This document shows positions 1-8,477 of a stretch of DNA of 64,000 nucleotides, piece by piece. Positions within the stretch are counted from its first letter, which is position 1, and every line of letters starts with the position of its first letter. The position numbers and the translations under genes are program-made. A model generated the notes under the pieces. It had not been told where the DNA came from, made no database searches, and saw nothing but the letters and a program-made list of their open reading frames with translations. Location: NCBI RefSeq assembly GCF_040364665.1, contig NZ_BAABWX010000001.1, positions 558,001 to 622,000 on the forward strand, given 5' to 3'. Source of the DNA: Cognatishimia sp. WU-CL00825. Its GTDB lineage: Bacteria; Pseudomonadota; Alphaproteobacteria; Rhodobacterales; Rhodobacteraceae.

Positions 1-360
1 ATTCTGGGATATGTGGTGCGCTGGGTTGATCAAGGCGTTGGTTGTTCGAAAGTACCAGACATCAATGACGTTGGCTTGATGGAGGATCGTGCGACCTGTC
101 GGATAAGTTCGCAACATTTAGCGAATTGGCTGCATCATGATGTGGTGAATGCCCAAGACGTGATGGGTGCGATGCGCAAAATGGCCGCTGTGGTTGATGG
201 GCAAAATGCTCATGATCCACTGTATCAGCCTATGGCTCCCGGATTTGATGGGATCGCCTTTCAGGCGGCTTGTGATTTGGTCTTTAAAGGGCGCGTTCAA
301 CCTTCAGGCTACACTGAACCCGTGTTGCATGCGCGTCGGTTGGAATTGAAAGCCAGCTGA
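1..360 (+). CDS. glcB: Malate synthase G, C-terminal fragment (5' end outside the window)
   Basis: The reading frame is open from the first base and ends at TGA 358-360, giving the last 119 residues of a protein of roughly 720. Malate synthase G condenses glyoxylate with acetyl-CoA to malate in the glyoxylate cycle in the cytosol. The fragment holds the segment [20 protein letters not shown]; its Asp (fragment residue 29) sits 14 residues after the Cys, the spacing of the catalytic base Asp631 and Cys617 of the E. coli enzyme. The ending [13 protein letters not shown] is also typical. A glcG-like gene follows, as in glycolate/glyoxylate loci. The identification is firm; regulation and start lie outside the window. 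Confidence 0.95.
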   Translation: MLGYVVRWVDQGVGCSKVPDINDVGLMEDRATCRISSQHLANWLHHDVVNAQDVMGAMRKMAAVVDGQNAHDPLYQPMAPGFDGIAFQAACDLVFKGRVQPSGYTEPVLHARRLELKAS

Positions 361-683
361 CACTAAATGCTTGGGCGGGCCTTTGGGCAAAATGTATTTA
401 CCACCAGAGGAGCCAACTGAGGGTGGCTTGATGCAATGGTCCAAGGCCGCAACGTCTATGGCGAGCGCTGGGCGCGAAGGGCGCATTATCCATGGCGCGA
501 GGTGATTGGTTTGAATGTGAGTACTTTGGGATATTTGGGCGGCAGCATTCATTGCGCCACCCAACAAATGCCGCAGATTTCGTATGTTTTCCCGGAAAAT
601 TGGTTTGAAACACAGCGCAACTCGGCAATGATAGATTTAACAATAGGGCGCGCTGGGCGTCAAACATACGGGTAGGGAACATC
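361..683 (+). other. Gene-poor spacer between glcB and glcG; possible degraded ORF at 436-675
   Basis: No convincing gene is seen in these 323 bases. An open frame at 436-675 encodes 79 residues beginning MVQGRNVYGERWARR. The same frame upstream is broken by a stop at 418-420 (TGA), and there is no ribosome-binding site before 436. It may be the remnant of a longer gene, but I do not recognise a family with confidence. Confidence 0.3.
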
Positions 684-1112
684 ATGGCAGACATTTCATT
701 GCGTAAGGCGCGCACCATCATTCGCAAGACATTGGAAAAGGGCCGGGAAATGGATCTGAAACCGCTGTCTGTCGTGGTTTTGGATGCGGGCGGGCATGTG
801 ATTGCGTTCGAACGCGAAGATACAGCGGCACCGGGGCGGTTTGGGATCGCCCACGGTAAAGCGCATGGCGCGGTTATGCTGGGCATGGCTGGACGTGCGC
901 AGATGGCGCGGGCGGAACAGCAGGCTTACTTTATGGCGGCGGTCAACGGTGTTTACGGCGGGCAAGTGGTGCCCGTGCCCGGCGGCATTCTGGTGCGTGG
1001 TAAAAAAGGCGAGGTGATTGGCGCAATCGGCGTCACAGGCGACACCTCTGAAAATGATGCCGAGGCGGGTTTGGCTGGCATTTCGGCTTCTGGTCTTGAG
1101 GGCGAAGCCTAG
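684..1112 (+). CDS. glcG: GlcG/HbpS family heme-degradation-related protein
   Basis: This 142-residue protein is a single GlcG/HbpS (DUF336) domain: it opens with an alpha helix (SLRKARTIIRKTLEKGREM), then LSVVVLDAGGHVIAFEREDTA, and ends with PGGILVRGKKGEVIGAIGVTGDTSENDAEAG, the conserved glycine-rich core of the family. Members include GlcG of glycolate-utilisation loci and the heme-binding HbpS; the biochemical role of GlcG itself is not settled. Its place just after malate synthase G supports a link with glycolate/glyoxylate metabolism. It has no signal peptide, so it is expected in the cytosol. A short GGGAA stretch lies ahead of the ATG. Family call certain, function open. Confidence 0.85.
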   Translation: MADISLRKARTIIRKTLEKGREMDLKPLSVVVLDAGGHVIAFEREDTAAPGRFGIAHGKAHGAVMLGMAGRAQMARAEQQAYFMAAVNGVYGGQVVPVPGGILVRGKKGEVIGAIGVTGDTSENDAEAGLAGISASGLEGEA

Positions 1113-1240
1113 CAGGTAGCAGGTCGGGGATGGAGCGTGTGTTGACTGCGTGCAACTTCACAAGCGGCTGCGCGTGTCTGCCTCTGGCAGTCTTGGGGTG
1201 TTACTGTAAACTATGACAAAAGCGCAGTGAAAGGATCCTT

Positions 1241-2005
1241 ATGCGTCGCCCTATAGTTGGCATTATTGGCAATCAATACCTGATTGACGATTCCTATCCA
1301 GCCCATGCGGGTGGGCAAATGAATTCCCAAGCGATTGCAGCGGTTGCGGGATGTATGCCGCTTTTAATTCCAGCAGATCCACAGTTGGTGTCAGTGCCGG
1401 AATTGATGCAAACCTGCGACGGTTTTTTGCTGACCGGTGGGCGTCCGAACGTGCATCCAAATGAATACGGCGAAGATCCAACTGAAGCGCATGGGCAATT
1501 TGACCGGGCGCGGGATGCGGTTGTTTTGCCTTTGGTGCGCGCCTGCGTTGAGCGGGGGCAGCCCTTTTTGGGGATTTGTCGTGGTTTTCAAGAGGTGAAT
1601 GTCGCGATGGGTGGTTCTCTCTACCCAGAAATTCGCGATTTGCCGGGCCGTACAAACCACCGGATGCCGCCAGATGGCACCTTGGAAGAAAAGTTTGAAT
1701 TGCGCCACGATGTGACCTTTACCAAAGATGGAGTGTTTCACAAATTGATGGGGGCCTCTGAGGTTCTGACCAACACTTTGCATGGTCAAGGTATCAAGCG
1801 CCCCGGAGACCGCATTGTGATAGACGGAACCGCGCCTGATGGTACACCAGAGGCAACATATATCAAAGATGCTCCGGGATTTACCTTGTCTGTTCAATGG
1901 CATCCAGAGTGGAACGCGCAACACGATCCTGTGAGCCGCCCCTTATTTGAAGCATTTGGGGATGCGGTGCGCGGGTGGTCAGCCCGCACCAGCCGCGCCG
2001 CCTGA
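1241..2005 (+). CDS. Class-I glutamine amidotransferase-like gamma-glutamyl hydrolase (peptidase C26, PuuD type)
   Basis: The 254-residue protein has the peptidase C26 architecture: FLLTGGRPNVHPNEYG near 63-77, the nucleophile elbow GICRGFQEVNVAMGG with Cys113, and the His-Glu pair in WHPEW (His221, Glu223). PuuD of the putrescine pathway cleaves gamma-glutamyl-GABA; other family members act on other gamma-glutamyl amides, so the substrate is uncertain. It is cytosolic with no signal peptide. A good ribosome-binding site, AAGGATCC, precedes the ATG. No polyamine genes lie nearby: it stands alone between glcG and a convergent SDR gene 7 bases downstream. Confidence 0.85.
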   Translation: MRRPIVGIIGNQYLIDDSYPAHAGGQMNSQAIAAVAGCMPLLIPADPQLVSVPELMQTCDGFLLTGGRPNVHPNEYGEDPTEAHGQFDRARDAVVLPLVRACVERGQPFLGICRGFQEVNVAMGGSLYPEIRDLPGRTNHRMPPDGTLEEKFELRHDVTFTKDGVFHKLMGASEVLTNTLHGQGIKRPGDRIVIDGTAPDGTPEATYIKDAPGFTLSVQWHPEWNAQHDPVSRPLFEAFGDAVRGWSARTSRAA

Positions 2006-2012
2006 CATCTGT

Positions 2013-2795
2013 TTAGACGGATTTAGTTTGCATGCCGCGCACCATGCGCAAAACGTTGCGGCGGGGCAAAAGCGGGGTGATCCAATTCAATAAGAAGGAC
2101 AGGCGCCTTTCGTTGATCACAATAAGCTTGCCAGACATCATGCCCTGGTAACCCAGTTTTGCGACATTTTCAGCGGAATCGCCCTTTTGATTGACCAGAC
2201 CTGTGTTTTCCAAATTTGCCGTGGCGGCGAATTCGGTACGCACAAGGCCCGGGTTCAGACAGGTGACGGTCACACCTTTGTCGCGGAGTTCTTCGTCAAG
2301 CGCCTGACTGTAAGACATCACAAAGGCTTTGCTGGCAAAATAGACCGCTTGCAGCGGGCCGGGCATCATCGCCGCTGTTGAGGCGACATTCAGAATTTTA
2401 CCCGCTCCTTTGGCTGCCATTTGGCCTCCCAAATCATGGCTGAGCTCTGCCAAAGATTTGATATTCAGGTCAATCATGGCGGATTCGTCGGCCCAATCTC
2501 GGTCGATATGTATCCCATGACCACCAAATCCGGCGTTATTGATCAATATATCCACCGAGAGGTTTCGCGCGGCAATCTCTGCCAAAAGGGATTTTGCACC
2601 CTCGGCGGCACCGAGATCCAGCGCGATGACATGGGCCGTGATCCCAAATTTTGTTTCCAATTCGACCTTTAGCGTGTCCAAGGCGCCTTTGCGTCGCGCG
2701 GTGATAATTACGTCGCCGCCTTTTGCAGCATGGTAGCGGGCAAATTCTTTGCCGATGCCAGAGGAAGCACCGGTGATAAGGGCGAGGCTTTTCAT
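2013..2795 (-). CDS. Classical short-chain dehydrogenase/reductase (SDR)
   Basis: This 260-residue protein is a complete classical SDR: cofactor motif TGASSGIG at 8-15, NNAG at 86-89, catalytic Ser139 and the pair Tyr152/Lys156 in YFASK, and PGLVRTEF after the active site. It catalyses an NAD(P)-dependent oxidation or reduction of a carbonyl/hydroxyl group; ARRKGAL after the second strand is compatible with NADPH. The C-terminal part (RLSFLLNWITPLLPRRNVLRMV) is hydrophobic and basic, as in SDRs annotated as acting on lipophilic substrates. The gene is divergent from a TetR gene and shares a control region carrying two matched operators, so it is probably the repressor's main target. The substrate is unknown. 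Confidence 0.85.
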   Translation of the reverse strand: MKSLALITGASSGIGKEFARYHAAKGGDVIITARRKGALDTLKVELETKFGITAHVIALDLGAAEGAKSLLAEIAARNLSVDILINNAGFGGHGIHIDRDWADESAMIDLNIKSLAELSHDLGGQMAAKGAGKILNVASTAAMMPGPLQAVYFASKAFVMSYSQALDEELRDKGVTVTCLNPGLVRTEFAATANLENTGLVNQKGDSAENVAKLGYQGMMSGKLIVINERRLSFLLNWITPLLPRRNVLRMVRGMQTKSV

Positions 2796-2840
2796 TTCAT
2801 ATCCTAAGCAAGTTTAAGTAGAGGGGCGTTTGTGTCGAAG

Positions 2841-2864
2841 TGACATATTTAGTATATTTTGTCA
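2841..2864. promoter_or_regulatory. TetR operator copy 1 (TGACA-N14-TGTCA)
   Basis: A 24-base interrupted palindrome, TGACA-N14-TGTCA, lies in the 113-base gap between the divergent SDR and TetR genes. It matches the second copy at 2875-2898 at 18 of 24 positions. The start-to-start distance is 34 bases. It is probably bound by the adjacent TetR protein. Confidence 0.6.
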
Positions 2865-2867
2865 TAA

Positions 2868-2898
2868 TGTCAATTGACAAAATTAGCCAATATTGTCA
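2868..2898. promoter_or_regulatory. TetR operator copy 2, overlapped by a 12-base perfect palindrome
   Basis: The second TGACA-N14-TGTCA element occupies 2875-2898. Its left end overlaps the perfect palindrome TGTCAATTGACA at 2868-2879, so half-sites TGTCA/TGACA are stacked across the control region. The second operator ends just before the TetR ATG at 2909, which fits autorepression. Confidence 0.6.
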
Positions 2899-2908
2899 GA
2901 ACACAAAA

Positions 2909-3505
2909 ATGGAAGAAAAACGATCTCTCGACAAAGACCCCAAGGTGGTGTCGATTCTGGACGCGGCCTTTCAGGCCTTTGCCATGTATGGGTTCCGGCG
3001 TACCTCGATGGAGGATATTGCAAAGGGGGCAGGTATTTCGCGCGCTGCGGTCTATCAGCACTTTAAAAACAAGGACGAAATTTTTCGCACCTTGGTGACG
3101 TGGTATTATCATGATGCATATAAGAACGTCGGTGAAGCGCTGATCAAAAACGGCAGCGTAACTGACATTTTGTTGGCGGCGTTTCAGGCGCAAAGCGGCC
3201 CGGCGTTTAAGGTGTTGTTGGATTCGCCGCATGGCGAAGAATTGCTGGATTCCAAAAGGACAGGCGCAGGCGATATCGTGGCAGAAGGAGAGGCGCGCAT
3301 TGCTGGGCTTTACGCAGATTGGTTGGATCGTCTGTCCCGTGAAGGGCAGGTTGATCTGGCCCGGGTTTCTGGTTCAGCCGGGGAAATCGCTGATGCCATG
3401 ATGTCGGGGCTGCGTGGGGCGAAGGCCCATGGTCCTTCTTTTGAAGATTATGCCCGGGGTCGCGATAGTCTGGCGCGGCTTTTTGGCCAGGGCTTGGCGG
3501 TCTAA
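2909..3505 (+). CDS. TetR/AcrR family transcriptional regulator
   Basis: From ATG 2909 the protein has 198 residues, the usual TetR length. The N-terminal DNA-binding domain spans about 12-60: FQAFAMYGFRRTSMEDIAKG, then AGISRAAVYQHFKNKDEIFR as the helix-turn-helix. The C-terminal half is the variable ligand domain; its ligand is unknown. The frame stays open back to a GTG at 2840, but that would place coding sequence over both operators, so I prefer 2909 even though no strong ribosome-binding site precedes it. It is divergent from the SDR gene, which it probably represses along with itself. It ends 9 bases before the convergent MmcQ/YjbR gene. Confidence 0.85.
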   Translation: MEEKRSLDKDPKVVSILDAAFQAFAMYGFRRTSMEDIAKGAGISRAAVYQHFKNKDEIFRTLVTWYYHDAYKNVGEALIKNGSVTDILLAAFQAQSGPAFKVLLDSPHGEELLDSKRTGAGDIVAEGEARIAGLYADWLDRLSREGQVDLARVSGSAGEIADAMMSGLRGAKAHGPSFEDYARGRDSLARLFGQGLAV

Positions 3506-3514
3506 GAGAAGGCT

Positions 3515-3880
3515 TTATTCCGGCTCGGGAATGCCGAGTTCGGTGCGTTTTTTCTTGGAGAGTCCGGCGCTGATCAACCCATATGATATTTGGATATGGG
3601 CTTTTAATTCGGCATCCGAAAGGCCCGGCGTGTCATATTGCTGGAGCCACTTCATGCCGCGAGATGCTAAATAGGGTGCAGGGCGAATACCCGGTTGCTC
3701 TTGCAGCACTTCAAATGCAATCGGGGCCACCTTAAAGGTGAAGGCAGGGTTGCCTTCGTACCATCCGCAGATCGCAAACACTTTGCCGCCAACTTTCCAA
3801 ACATCTGCGTCACCCCACTGCACAACATGCGTGGTTGCAACAAATTCGCTGCAGAACTGATTGAATTCATTGCGGTTCAT
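3515..3880 (-). CDS. MmcQ/YjbR family protein
   Basis: This 121-residue protein is one MmcQ/YjbR (CyaY-like fold) domain: it starts MNRNEFNQFCSEFVATTHVV, contains WKVGGKVFAICGWYEG and FKVAPIAFEVLQEQPGIRPAPYLASRGMKW in the order typical of the family, and ends with a helical segment SDAELKAHIQISYGLISAGLSKKKR. Family members are annotated as possible DNA-binding proteins on structural grounds, but no clear cellular function is known. It is a single gene, convergent with the TetR gene. Confidence 0.8.
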   Translation of the reverse strand: MNRNEFNQFCSEFVATTHVVQWGDADVWKVGGKVFAICGWYEGNPAFTFKVAPIAFEVLQEQPGIRPAPYLASRGMKWLQQYDTPGLSDAELKAHIQISYGLISAGLSKKKRTELGIPEPE

Positions 3881-4285
3881 AATAATTCCCTGCTGACCGT
3901 TGCACCATAGCGCTGCTGGTGACTGCGCTTCAAGTCCGGTTTTTTGGGCAACGATTGCTGCAATGCAGAAAAAATCACTTGCGAAATAAAATTGCGTCTT
4001 TAATAGGGTGTGTGACAGAATTGTACGTTATGACCTGTGGGGCCATATCTGACGTTTAGCGTGTATGGCCGCGAAACAGCAAAGATTTCGCCTGGTTTTG
4101 TCAAAAAAATGACGTCGCGGCACAAAAATCACCGCGGGCGGTTAAAGGGATGGGTGCGAAATGTCGCAAACCCATCATTAGCTGTCGCACAGCCTTGTGA
4201 ATAAGGTGCGATCAAAGTAAAGAGCTTCCGGAGCGGCGAAGACCGTTTAGGGGAAAAGAAAGTTCTGTATAGGGGGACTGGAAAC
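3881..4285 (+). promoter_or_regulatory. Upstream region of pntAB with repeated TGTCGCA hairpins and a promoter candidate
   Basis: I see no gene in these 405 bases. Two hairpins lie side by side: 4151-4174 (TGGG-TGCGA, loop AATG, TCGCA-AA-CCCA) and 4181-4193 (GCTGT-CGC-ACAGC). Each contains TGTCGCA, starting at 4162 and 4183, 21 bases apart, i.e. two helical turns. A sigma70-like pair TTGTGA (4195-4200) and TAAAGA (4218-4223) with 17-base spacing follows. GGCCATA/TATGGCC is a further inverted pair around 4040-4070. All of this is pattern reading without expression evidence. Confidence 0.35.
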
Positions 4286-5860
4286 GTGAGAATCGGAACG
4301 CCAAAGGAGATCTTTGAGGGTGAGGCGCGCGTCGCTATGACCCCGGACTCCGCCAAGCAATTGCAAAAGCTTGGATATGAATGTGCGATTGAGAAAGGTG
4401 CAGGGATTGCTGCAGGTTTTTCAGACGCCACTTACGAAGCGGCAGGTGTTGAGGTCATCAAGACCGCAGCAGCGCTTTGGAAAGACGTCGATATTATTGC
4501 CAAGGTGCGTCAGCCCGAAGCAGTTGAGCTAAAGCGACTATCGAAGGGTAAAACTTTGATTTCTTTCTTCAACCCAGCTGGGAATGAAGAGGGTATGGAA
4601 GCTGCCAAGTCCACCGGCGCGAATGTGATCGCGATGGAAATGGTGCCTCGTATTTCGCGGGCTCAAAAAATGGATGCACTGTCGTCCATGGCCAACATCG
4701 CGGGTTATCGTGCCGTGATCGAAGCCGGTAACAATTTTGGCCGTTTCTTTACGGGCCAAATCACTGCGGCGGGTAAAGTACCACCTGCCAAAGTTCTGGT
4801 TGTTGGTGCGGGGGTTGCCGGATTGGCTGCCATCGGAACGGCAACGTCTTTGGGTGCGATCACCTATGCGTTTGACGTGCGTCCAGAAGTGGCCGAGCAA
4901 GTCGAATCCATGGGTGCCGAATTTGTCTATCTGGATTTTGAAGAAGAACAGCAAGATGGTGCCGCAACCGGTGGTTATGCGGCGGTGTCCAGCCCAGAAT
5001 TCCGCGAAGCACAGCTGGCGAAGTTCCTGGAATTGGCGCCCGAGGTTGACATCGTGATCACAACTGCGTTGATCCCGAACCGTCCGGCACCAAAGCTATG
5101 GCTTGAAAATATGATTGCGGCGATGAAGCCGGGATCAGTTATTGTTGATTTGGCAGCAGAGCGGGGCGGCAACGCCGAAGGCACTGTGGCGGATGAGAAA
5201 GTTGTCACCGACAACGGCGTGACCATCATTGGTTACACCGATTTCCCATCGCGCATGGCCGCACAATCTTCGACTTTATATGCGACCAACATCCGCCACA
5301 TGATGACGGACCTGACCCCTGAAAAAGATGGTCAGATCAATCACGACATGGAAGATGACGTCATTCGCGGTGCAACCGTGACGTTTGACGGGGATATCAC
5401 GTTCCCACCGCCACCGCCTAAAGTGCAGGCGATTGCAGCGCAGAAACCAAAAGAAGTGGTGCCTGAGCTGACAGCGGAAGAAAAGCGTGCAGCGGAAGTT
5501 GCGGCGTTCAAACAGCAGACCAAGAACCAAGTGATGTTGCTTGGCGGTGGCGGCGCTTTGTTGCTGTTGGTTGGTCTGGTTGCTCCGGCCTCGTTCATGC
5601 AGCACTTTATCGTGTTTGCCCTGGCGTGTTTTGTCGGTTTTCAGGTTATCTGGGGCGTCGCGCACAGCTTGCACACCCCTTTGATGGCTGTGACCAACGC
5701 GATCTCTTCGATCATCATCTTGGGGGCTTTGATGCAGGTCGGGTCAGGGTCTTTCCTTGTTATCCTATTGGCGTCGCTGTCTATTTTCATGGCCGGGATC
5801 AATATCTTCGGTGGTTTCCTCGTAACACGGCGCATGCTTGCCATGTTCCAGAAATCTTAA
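4286..5860 (+). CDS. pntA: NAD(P) transhydrogenase subunit alpha
   Basis: The 524-residue protein is the alpha subunit of the proton-translocating nicotinamide nucleotide transhydrogenase of the inner membrane, which uses the proton gradient to drive NADPH formation from NADH. Domain I (about 1-375) binds NAD(H): it carries the RQD-loop segment [20 protein letters not shown] and the Rossmann motif [14 protein letters not shown] near 172-185. A proline-rich linker (FPPPPPKVQ) and a charged stretch lead to membrane helices from about 415 to the end. The start is GTG 4286, preceded by AGGGGG; the homologous N terminus [17 protein letters not shown] begins there. pntB follows 13 bases later in the same operon. 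Confidence 0.95.
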   Translation: MRIGTPKEIFEGEARVAMTPDSAKQLQKLGYECAIEKGAGIAAGFSDATYEAAGVEVIKTAAALWKDVDIIAKVRQPEAVELKRLSKGKTLISFFNPAGNEEGMEAAKSTGANVIAMEMVPRISRAQKMDALSSMANIAGYRAVIEAGNNFGRFFTGQITAAGKVPPAKVLVVGAGVAGLAAIGTATSLGAITYAFDVRPEVAEQVESMGAEFVYLDFEEEQQDGAATGGYAAVSSPEFREAQLAKFLELAPEVDIVITTALIPNRPAPKLWLENMIAAMKPGSVIVDLAAERGGNAEGTVADEKVVTDNGVTIIGYTDFPSRMAAQSSTLYATNIRHMMTDLTPEKDGQINHDMEDDVIRGATVTFDGDITFPPPPPKVQAIAAQKPKEVVPELTAEEKRAAEVAAFKQQTKNQVMLLGGGGALLLLVGLVAPASFMQHFIVFALACFVGFQVIWGVAHSLHTPLMAVTNAISSIIILGALMQVGSGSFLVILLASLSIFMAGINIFGGFLVTRRMLAMFQKS

Positions 5861-5873
5861 GGAGGTCGAGCAA

Positions 5874-7307
5874 ATGGAATTTGGTTTCACAACTGCCGCT
5901 TACGTTGTTTCGGCTGTTCTTTTCATTCTGTCTTTGGGCGGTCTGTCTGGTCAAGAAAGCGCAAAACGCGCTGTATGGTATGGCATTGTGGGGATGGCTT
6001 TGGCCGTTGCTGCAACGCTGGTTGGCCCGGGTTCGGGTCTGTGGTTGCTGTCGATCCTGCTGATCGCGGGGGGTGGCTCTATCGGCTACTATGTGGCAAC
6101 AAAAGTGCAGATGACAGAGATGCCGCAGCTGGTGGCTGCGATGCACTCGCTGGTGGGTCTGGCTGCTGTTTTTGTTGGTCTGATCGCGCATTTCGAATTG
6201 AACCGCGTATTGGGCATGGACGAGGCCACACGCCACGGTCTGGACGGGTTTGCCGGTCTTTTGGCGCATAAAGATGGCGTCGAGATTTCGATCCTGCGGG
6301 TCGAGTTGTTCTTGGGTGTCTTTATTGGTGCGGTCACCTTTACTGGTTCCATCATTGCCTATGGCAAATTGGCGGGCAAAGTTGACACCACAGCCAAGAA
6401 ACTGCCGGGCGGCCACATGTTGAACGCCTCTGCAGCGGCGATTTCTGCGCTAACGTTGATCTGGTACTTTAACACCGGCGGCTTTTTCCCGCTGTTCATC
6501 ATGACATTGGCGGCGCTGTTCATTGGGTATCACCTGATTATGGGCATCGGCGGCGCAGACATGCCGGTTGTTGTTTCTATGCTGAACTCCTACTCCGGTT
6601 GGGCTGCGGCAGCGATTGGTTTCTCCCTCGGCAACGACCTTCTGATCGTTGTGGGTGCGCTGGTTGGTTCCTCCGGTGCGATCTTGTCCTACATCATGTG
6701 TAAGGCGATGAACCGTTCGTTCGTCAGCGTTATCCTTGGTGGTTTTGGCGGCACAACAGGTCCGGCAATGGAAGTCGAAGGCGAGCAGATCGCAATCGAC
6801 GCAGACGGTGTTGCGACCGCCTTGGAAGAAGCAGACTCTGTCATCATCATTCCGGGCTACGGCATGGCGGTTGCGCAGGCCCAGCAGAATGTTGCTGAGC
6901 TAACACGTCGTTTGCGTGCCAAAGGCAAAGAGGTGCGCTTTGCAATCCACCCGGTTGCGGGTCGTTTGCCAGGTCACATGAACGTTTTGTTGGCCGAAGC
7001 AAAAGTGCCTTATGACATCGTGATGGAAATGGATGAGATCAACGAGGACTTCCCGGAAACGGATGTTGCGATCGTGATTGGCTCCAACGACATCGTGAAC
7101 CCAGCGGCCCAAGAAGATCCGAATTCGCCCATCGCGGGCATGCCGGTTCTGGAATGCTGGAAAGCAAAGCAGGTGTTTGTTTCAAAACGGGGTCAGGGCA
7201 CCGGGTATTCCGGCATCGAAAACCCGCTGTTCTACAAAGAGAACACCCGCATGTTCTATGGCGATGCCAAAGCATCCCTCGATACATTGCTGACTATGAT
7301 CCAGTAA
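5874..7307 (+). CDS. pntB: NAD(P) transhydrogenase subunit beta
   Basis: From ATG 5874 the protein has 477 residues, close to the 462 of E. coli PntB. The N-terminal two thirds are membrane helices (domain II, forming the proton channel with PntA). The C-terminal domain III binds NADP(H): [21 protein letters not shown] is its fingerprint, and the [11 protein letters not shown] and [24 protein letters not shown] segments complete the pocket. The frame is open upstream to 5838, but ATG 5874 has a strong AAGGAGGTCGAGCAA ahead of it and gives the expected N terminus. It is the second gene of the pntAB operon and is followed by a rho-independent terminator. Confidence 0.95.
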   Translation: MEFGFTTAAYVVSAVLFILSLGGLSGQESAKRAVWYGIVGMALAVAATLVGPGSGLWLLSILLIAGGGSIGYYVATKVQMTEMPQLVAAMHSLVGLAAVFVGLIAHFELNRVLGMDEATRHGLDGFAGLLAHKDGVEISILRVELFLGVFIGAVTFTGSIIAYGKLAGKVDTTAKKLPGGHMLNASAAAISALTLIWYFNTGGFFPLFIMTLAALFIGYHLIMGIGGADMPVVVSMLNSYSGWAAAAIGFSLGNDLLIVVGALVGSSGAILSYIMCKAMNRSFVSVILGGFGGTTGPAMEVEGEQIAIDADGVATALEEADSVIIIPGYGMAVAQAQQNVAELTRRLRAKGKEVRFAIHPVAGRLPGHMNVLLAEAKVPYDIVMEMDEINEDFPETDVAIVIGSNDIVNPAAQEDPNSPIAGMPVLECWKAKQVFVSKRGQGTGYSGIENPLFYKENTRMFYGDAKASLDTLLTMIQ

Positions 7308-7330
7308 AAAAGATGTTTGAAAAATGGAAG

Positions 7331-7357
7331 CTCCGCCCAATGGGCGGAGTTTTTTTA
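7331..7357 (+). terminator. Rho-independent terminator of pntAB
   Basis: CTCCGCCC-AAT-GGGCGGAG forms a perfect 8-base-pair stem with a 3-base loop and is followed directly by a run of T. It lies 23 bases after the pntB stop and just before the end of the convergent HxlR gene. Confidence 0.9.
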
Positions 7358-7363
7358 TGTCGG

Positions 7364-7720
7364 TTACTCGGCTGCCGCGACCTGAGGAAACCCATGATCT
7401 GGCGTCCATCCCTGATCCTGCCAATGCACGGCAACACCATGAAGCGCCTTGATCGCTGTGTGTAGATCACGGCCTTGTGCGGTAAGCTCATAGCTGACTG
7501 CGGGTGGAGCGGTTGACATTTGTTTGCGCAGAACGATGCCCGCGCTTTCCAGCGTTCTGAGGCGTTCTGTTAGCACCTTGGCCGAAATTGTGGGCATCAG
7601 TCCTAGCATTTCGCCAAATCGCAAGGGCCCCTCTGTCACGAGGAGCCAAATGACATAGGTTGTCCAGCGCCCCGTGATGGTTTTTAAAAGCGGGTCAACG
7701 GGGCAAGAATTGTGTTCCAT
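7364..7720 (-). CDS. HxlR-type winged-helix transcriptional regulator
   Basis: From the ATG at 7720 (AAGGATC ahead of it) the protein has 118 residues, one HxlR winged helix. MEHNSCPVDPLLKTITGRWT carries the N-terminal Cys6 common in this family, followed by LRFGEMLGLMPTISAKVLTERLRTLESAGIV as recognition helix and linker, and the wing with VSYELTAQGRDL. Many HxlR proteins sense quinones, aldehydes or other electrophiles through that cysteine, though this has to be shown case by case. The gene is divergent from a flavodoxin-like oxidoreductase and the shared spacer carries a GTAAGTATG-type inverted repeat, so regulation of the pair is likely. The open frame to 7807 would run over the operator. 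Confidence 0.85.
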   Translation of the reverse strand: MEHNSCPVDPLLKTITGRWTTYVIWLLVTEGPLRFGEMLGLMPTISAKVLTERLRTLESAGIVLRKQMSTAPPAVSYELTAQGRDLHTAIKALHGVAVHWQDQGWTPDHGFPQVAAAE

Positions 7721-7737
7721 TTCGATCCTTACTAGGC

Positions 7738-7782
7738 GGTAACCGGTTACCAATAAGTGCATACTTACTTTTTGTAAGTATG
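7738..7782. promoter_or_regulatory. HxlR operator region: CATACTTAC-N5-GTAAGTATG plus a GGTAACCGGTTACC palindrome
   Basis: The spacer between the divergent HxlR and oxidoreductase genes holds a perfect 9+9 inverted repeat, CATACTTAC (7760-7768) and GTAAGTATG (7774-7782) around five T, of the spaced TACT/AGTA form known for HxlR-family sites. Nine bases to its left is a second, perfect 14-base palindrome, GGTAACCGGTTACC (7738-7751), close to the HxlR start. Confidence 0.65.
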
Positions 7783-7820
7783 TGCGCCATCTCTGCTTTG
7801 CAATCAAAAAGGAGAGTGGG

Positions 7821-8393
7821 ATGCCACGTGTAGAAGTGATTTATTTTTCTGGTTTTGGACATACGGCCAAACAAGCTGAGGCGATTTTGGGGGGGGCATC
7901 TGAGGTCAGCGATGCGCGCCTGTGGGCGATCCCTGAGGATGGTTTGGTGTCTGAGGCGCTGTGGGAAGCGGCAGACAGCGCGGATGCTATTATTTTTGGC
8001 GGTCCCACTTATATGGGGGGTGTGCCCTGGCAGTTTAAACGATTTGCTGACGATAGCTCTAAGCGTTGGTTTAGCGGTGCATGGGCGAACAAATTCGCTG
8101 GTGGCTTTACCAACTCTGCAAGTTTTGTTGGTGATAAGGGAGAGACAATGGGGTATCTTCAGACTCTGGCTGCACAGCATGGCATGATCTGGGTTTCCTT
8201 GGGACAACCCCCTGCAAATGCTTTGGAGCATGGTCCAACCGATATGAACCGATTGGGTGGCAGTGCAGGTGCCTTAGCTGTTTCTCCTTCGGATGCAAGT
8301 TCAGAGCAAGCACCTGAGGCCGGTGATTTGCAATCTGCTCATGCCTATGGCCGGAGGGTTGCAGCGATAGCTGAAGCCAAAATAATCGTCTGA
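7821..8393 (+). CDS. Flavodoxin-like NAD(P)H:quinone oxidoreductase (WrbA/FMN-reductase type)
   Basis: The 190-residue protein has a flavodoxin fold. MPRVEVIYFSGFGHTAKQAE is the first strand and FMN phosphate loop (normally S/T-x-T-G-x-T/S, here SGFGHT), ADAIIFGGPTYMGGVPWQFK is the second flavin-contact region, and WANKFAGGFTNSAS the third. It probably reduces quinones or nitro/azo compounds with NAD(P)H and FMN in the cytosol; the substrate is not visible in the sequence. AAGGAGAG lies ideally before ATG 7821. It is divergent from the HxlR gene, a common arrangement for detoxifying reductases induced by electrophiles. A terminator follows the stop codon. Confidence 0.8.
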   Translation: MPRVEVIYFSGFGHTAKQAEAILGGASEVSDARLWAIPEDGLVSEALWEAADSADAIIFGGPTYMGGVPWQFKRFADDSSKRWFSGAWANKFAGGFTNSASFVGDKGETMGYLQTLAAQHGMIWVSLGQPPANALEHGPTDMNRLGGSAGALAVSPSDASSEQAPEAGDLQSAHAYGRRVAAIAEAKIIV

Positions 8394-8411
8394 CTTGGAA
8401 GAAATAGAAGA

Positions 8412-8434
8412 GGGTGCCTTTTGGCACCCTTTTT
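8412..8434 (+). terminator. Rho-independent terminator after the flavodoxin-like gene
   Basis: GGGTGCC-TTTT-GGCACCC gives a 7-base-pair stem with a T-run right behind it, 18 bases after the stop codon. It separates this gene from the VOC gene. Confidence 0.88.
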
Positions 8435-8477
8435 GGTTGAACATGCTAAAGTGGCGCGCGCAACCGGAGAAATTTTG

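Noticed and set aside
7316..7334. TTTGAAAAATGGAAGCT after pntB as a third copy of the dispersed motif
   Set aside because: It lacks the TTGGAAA and ATGAAGA cores; the likeness is too weak.
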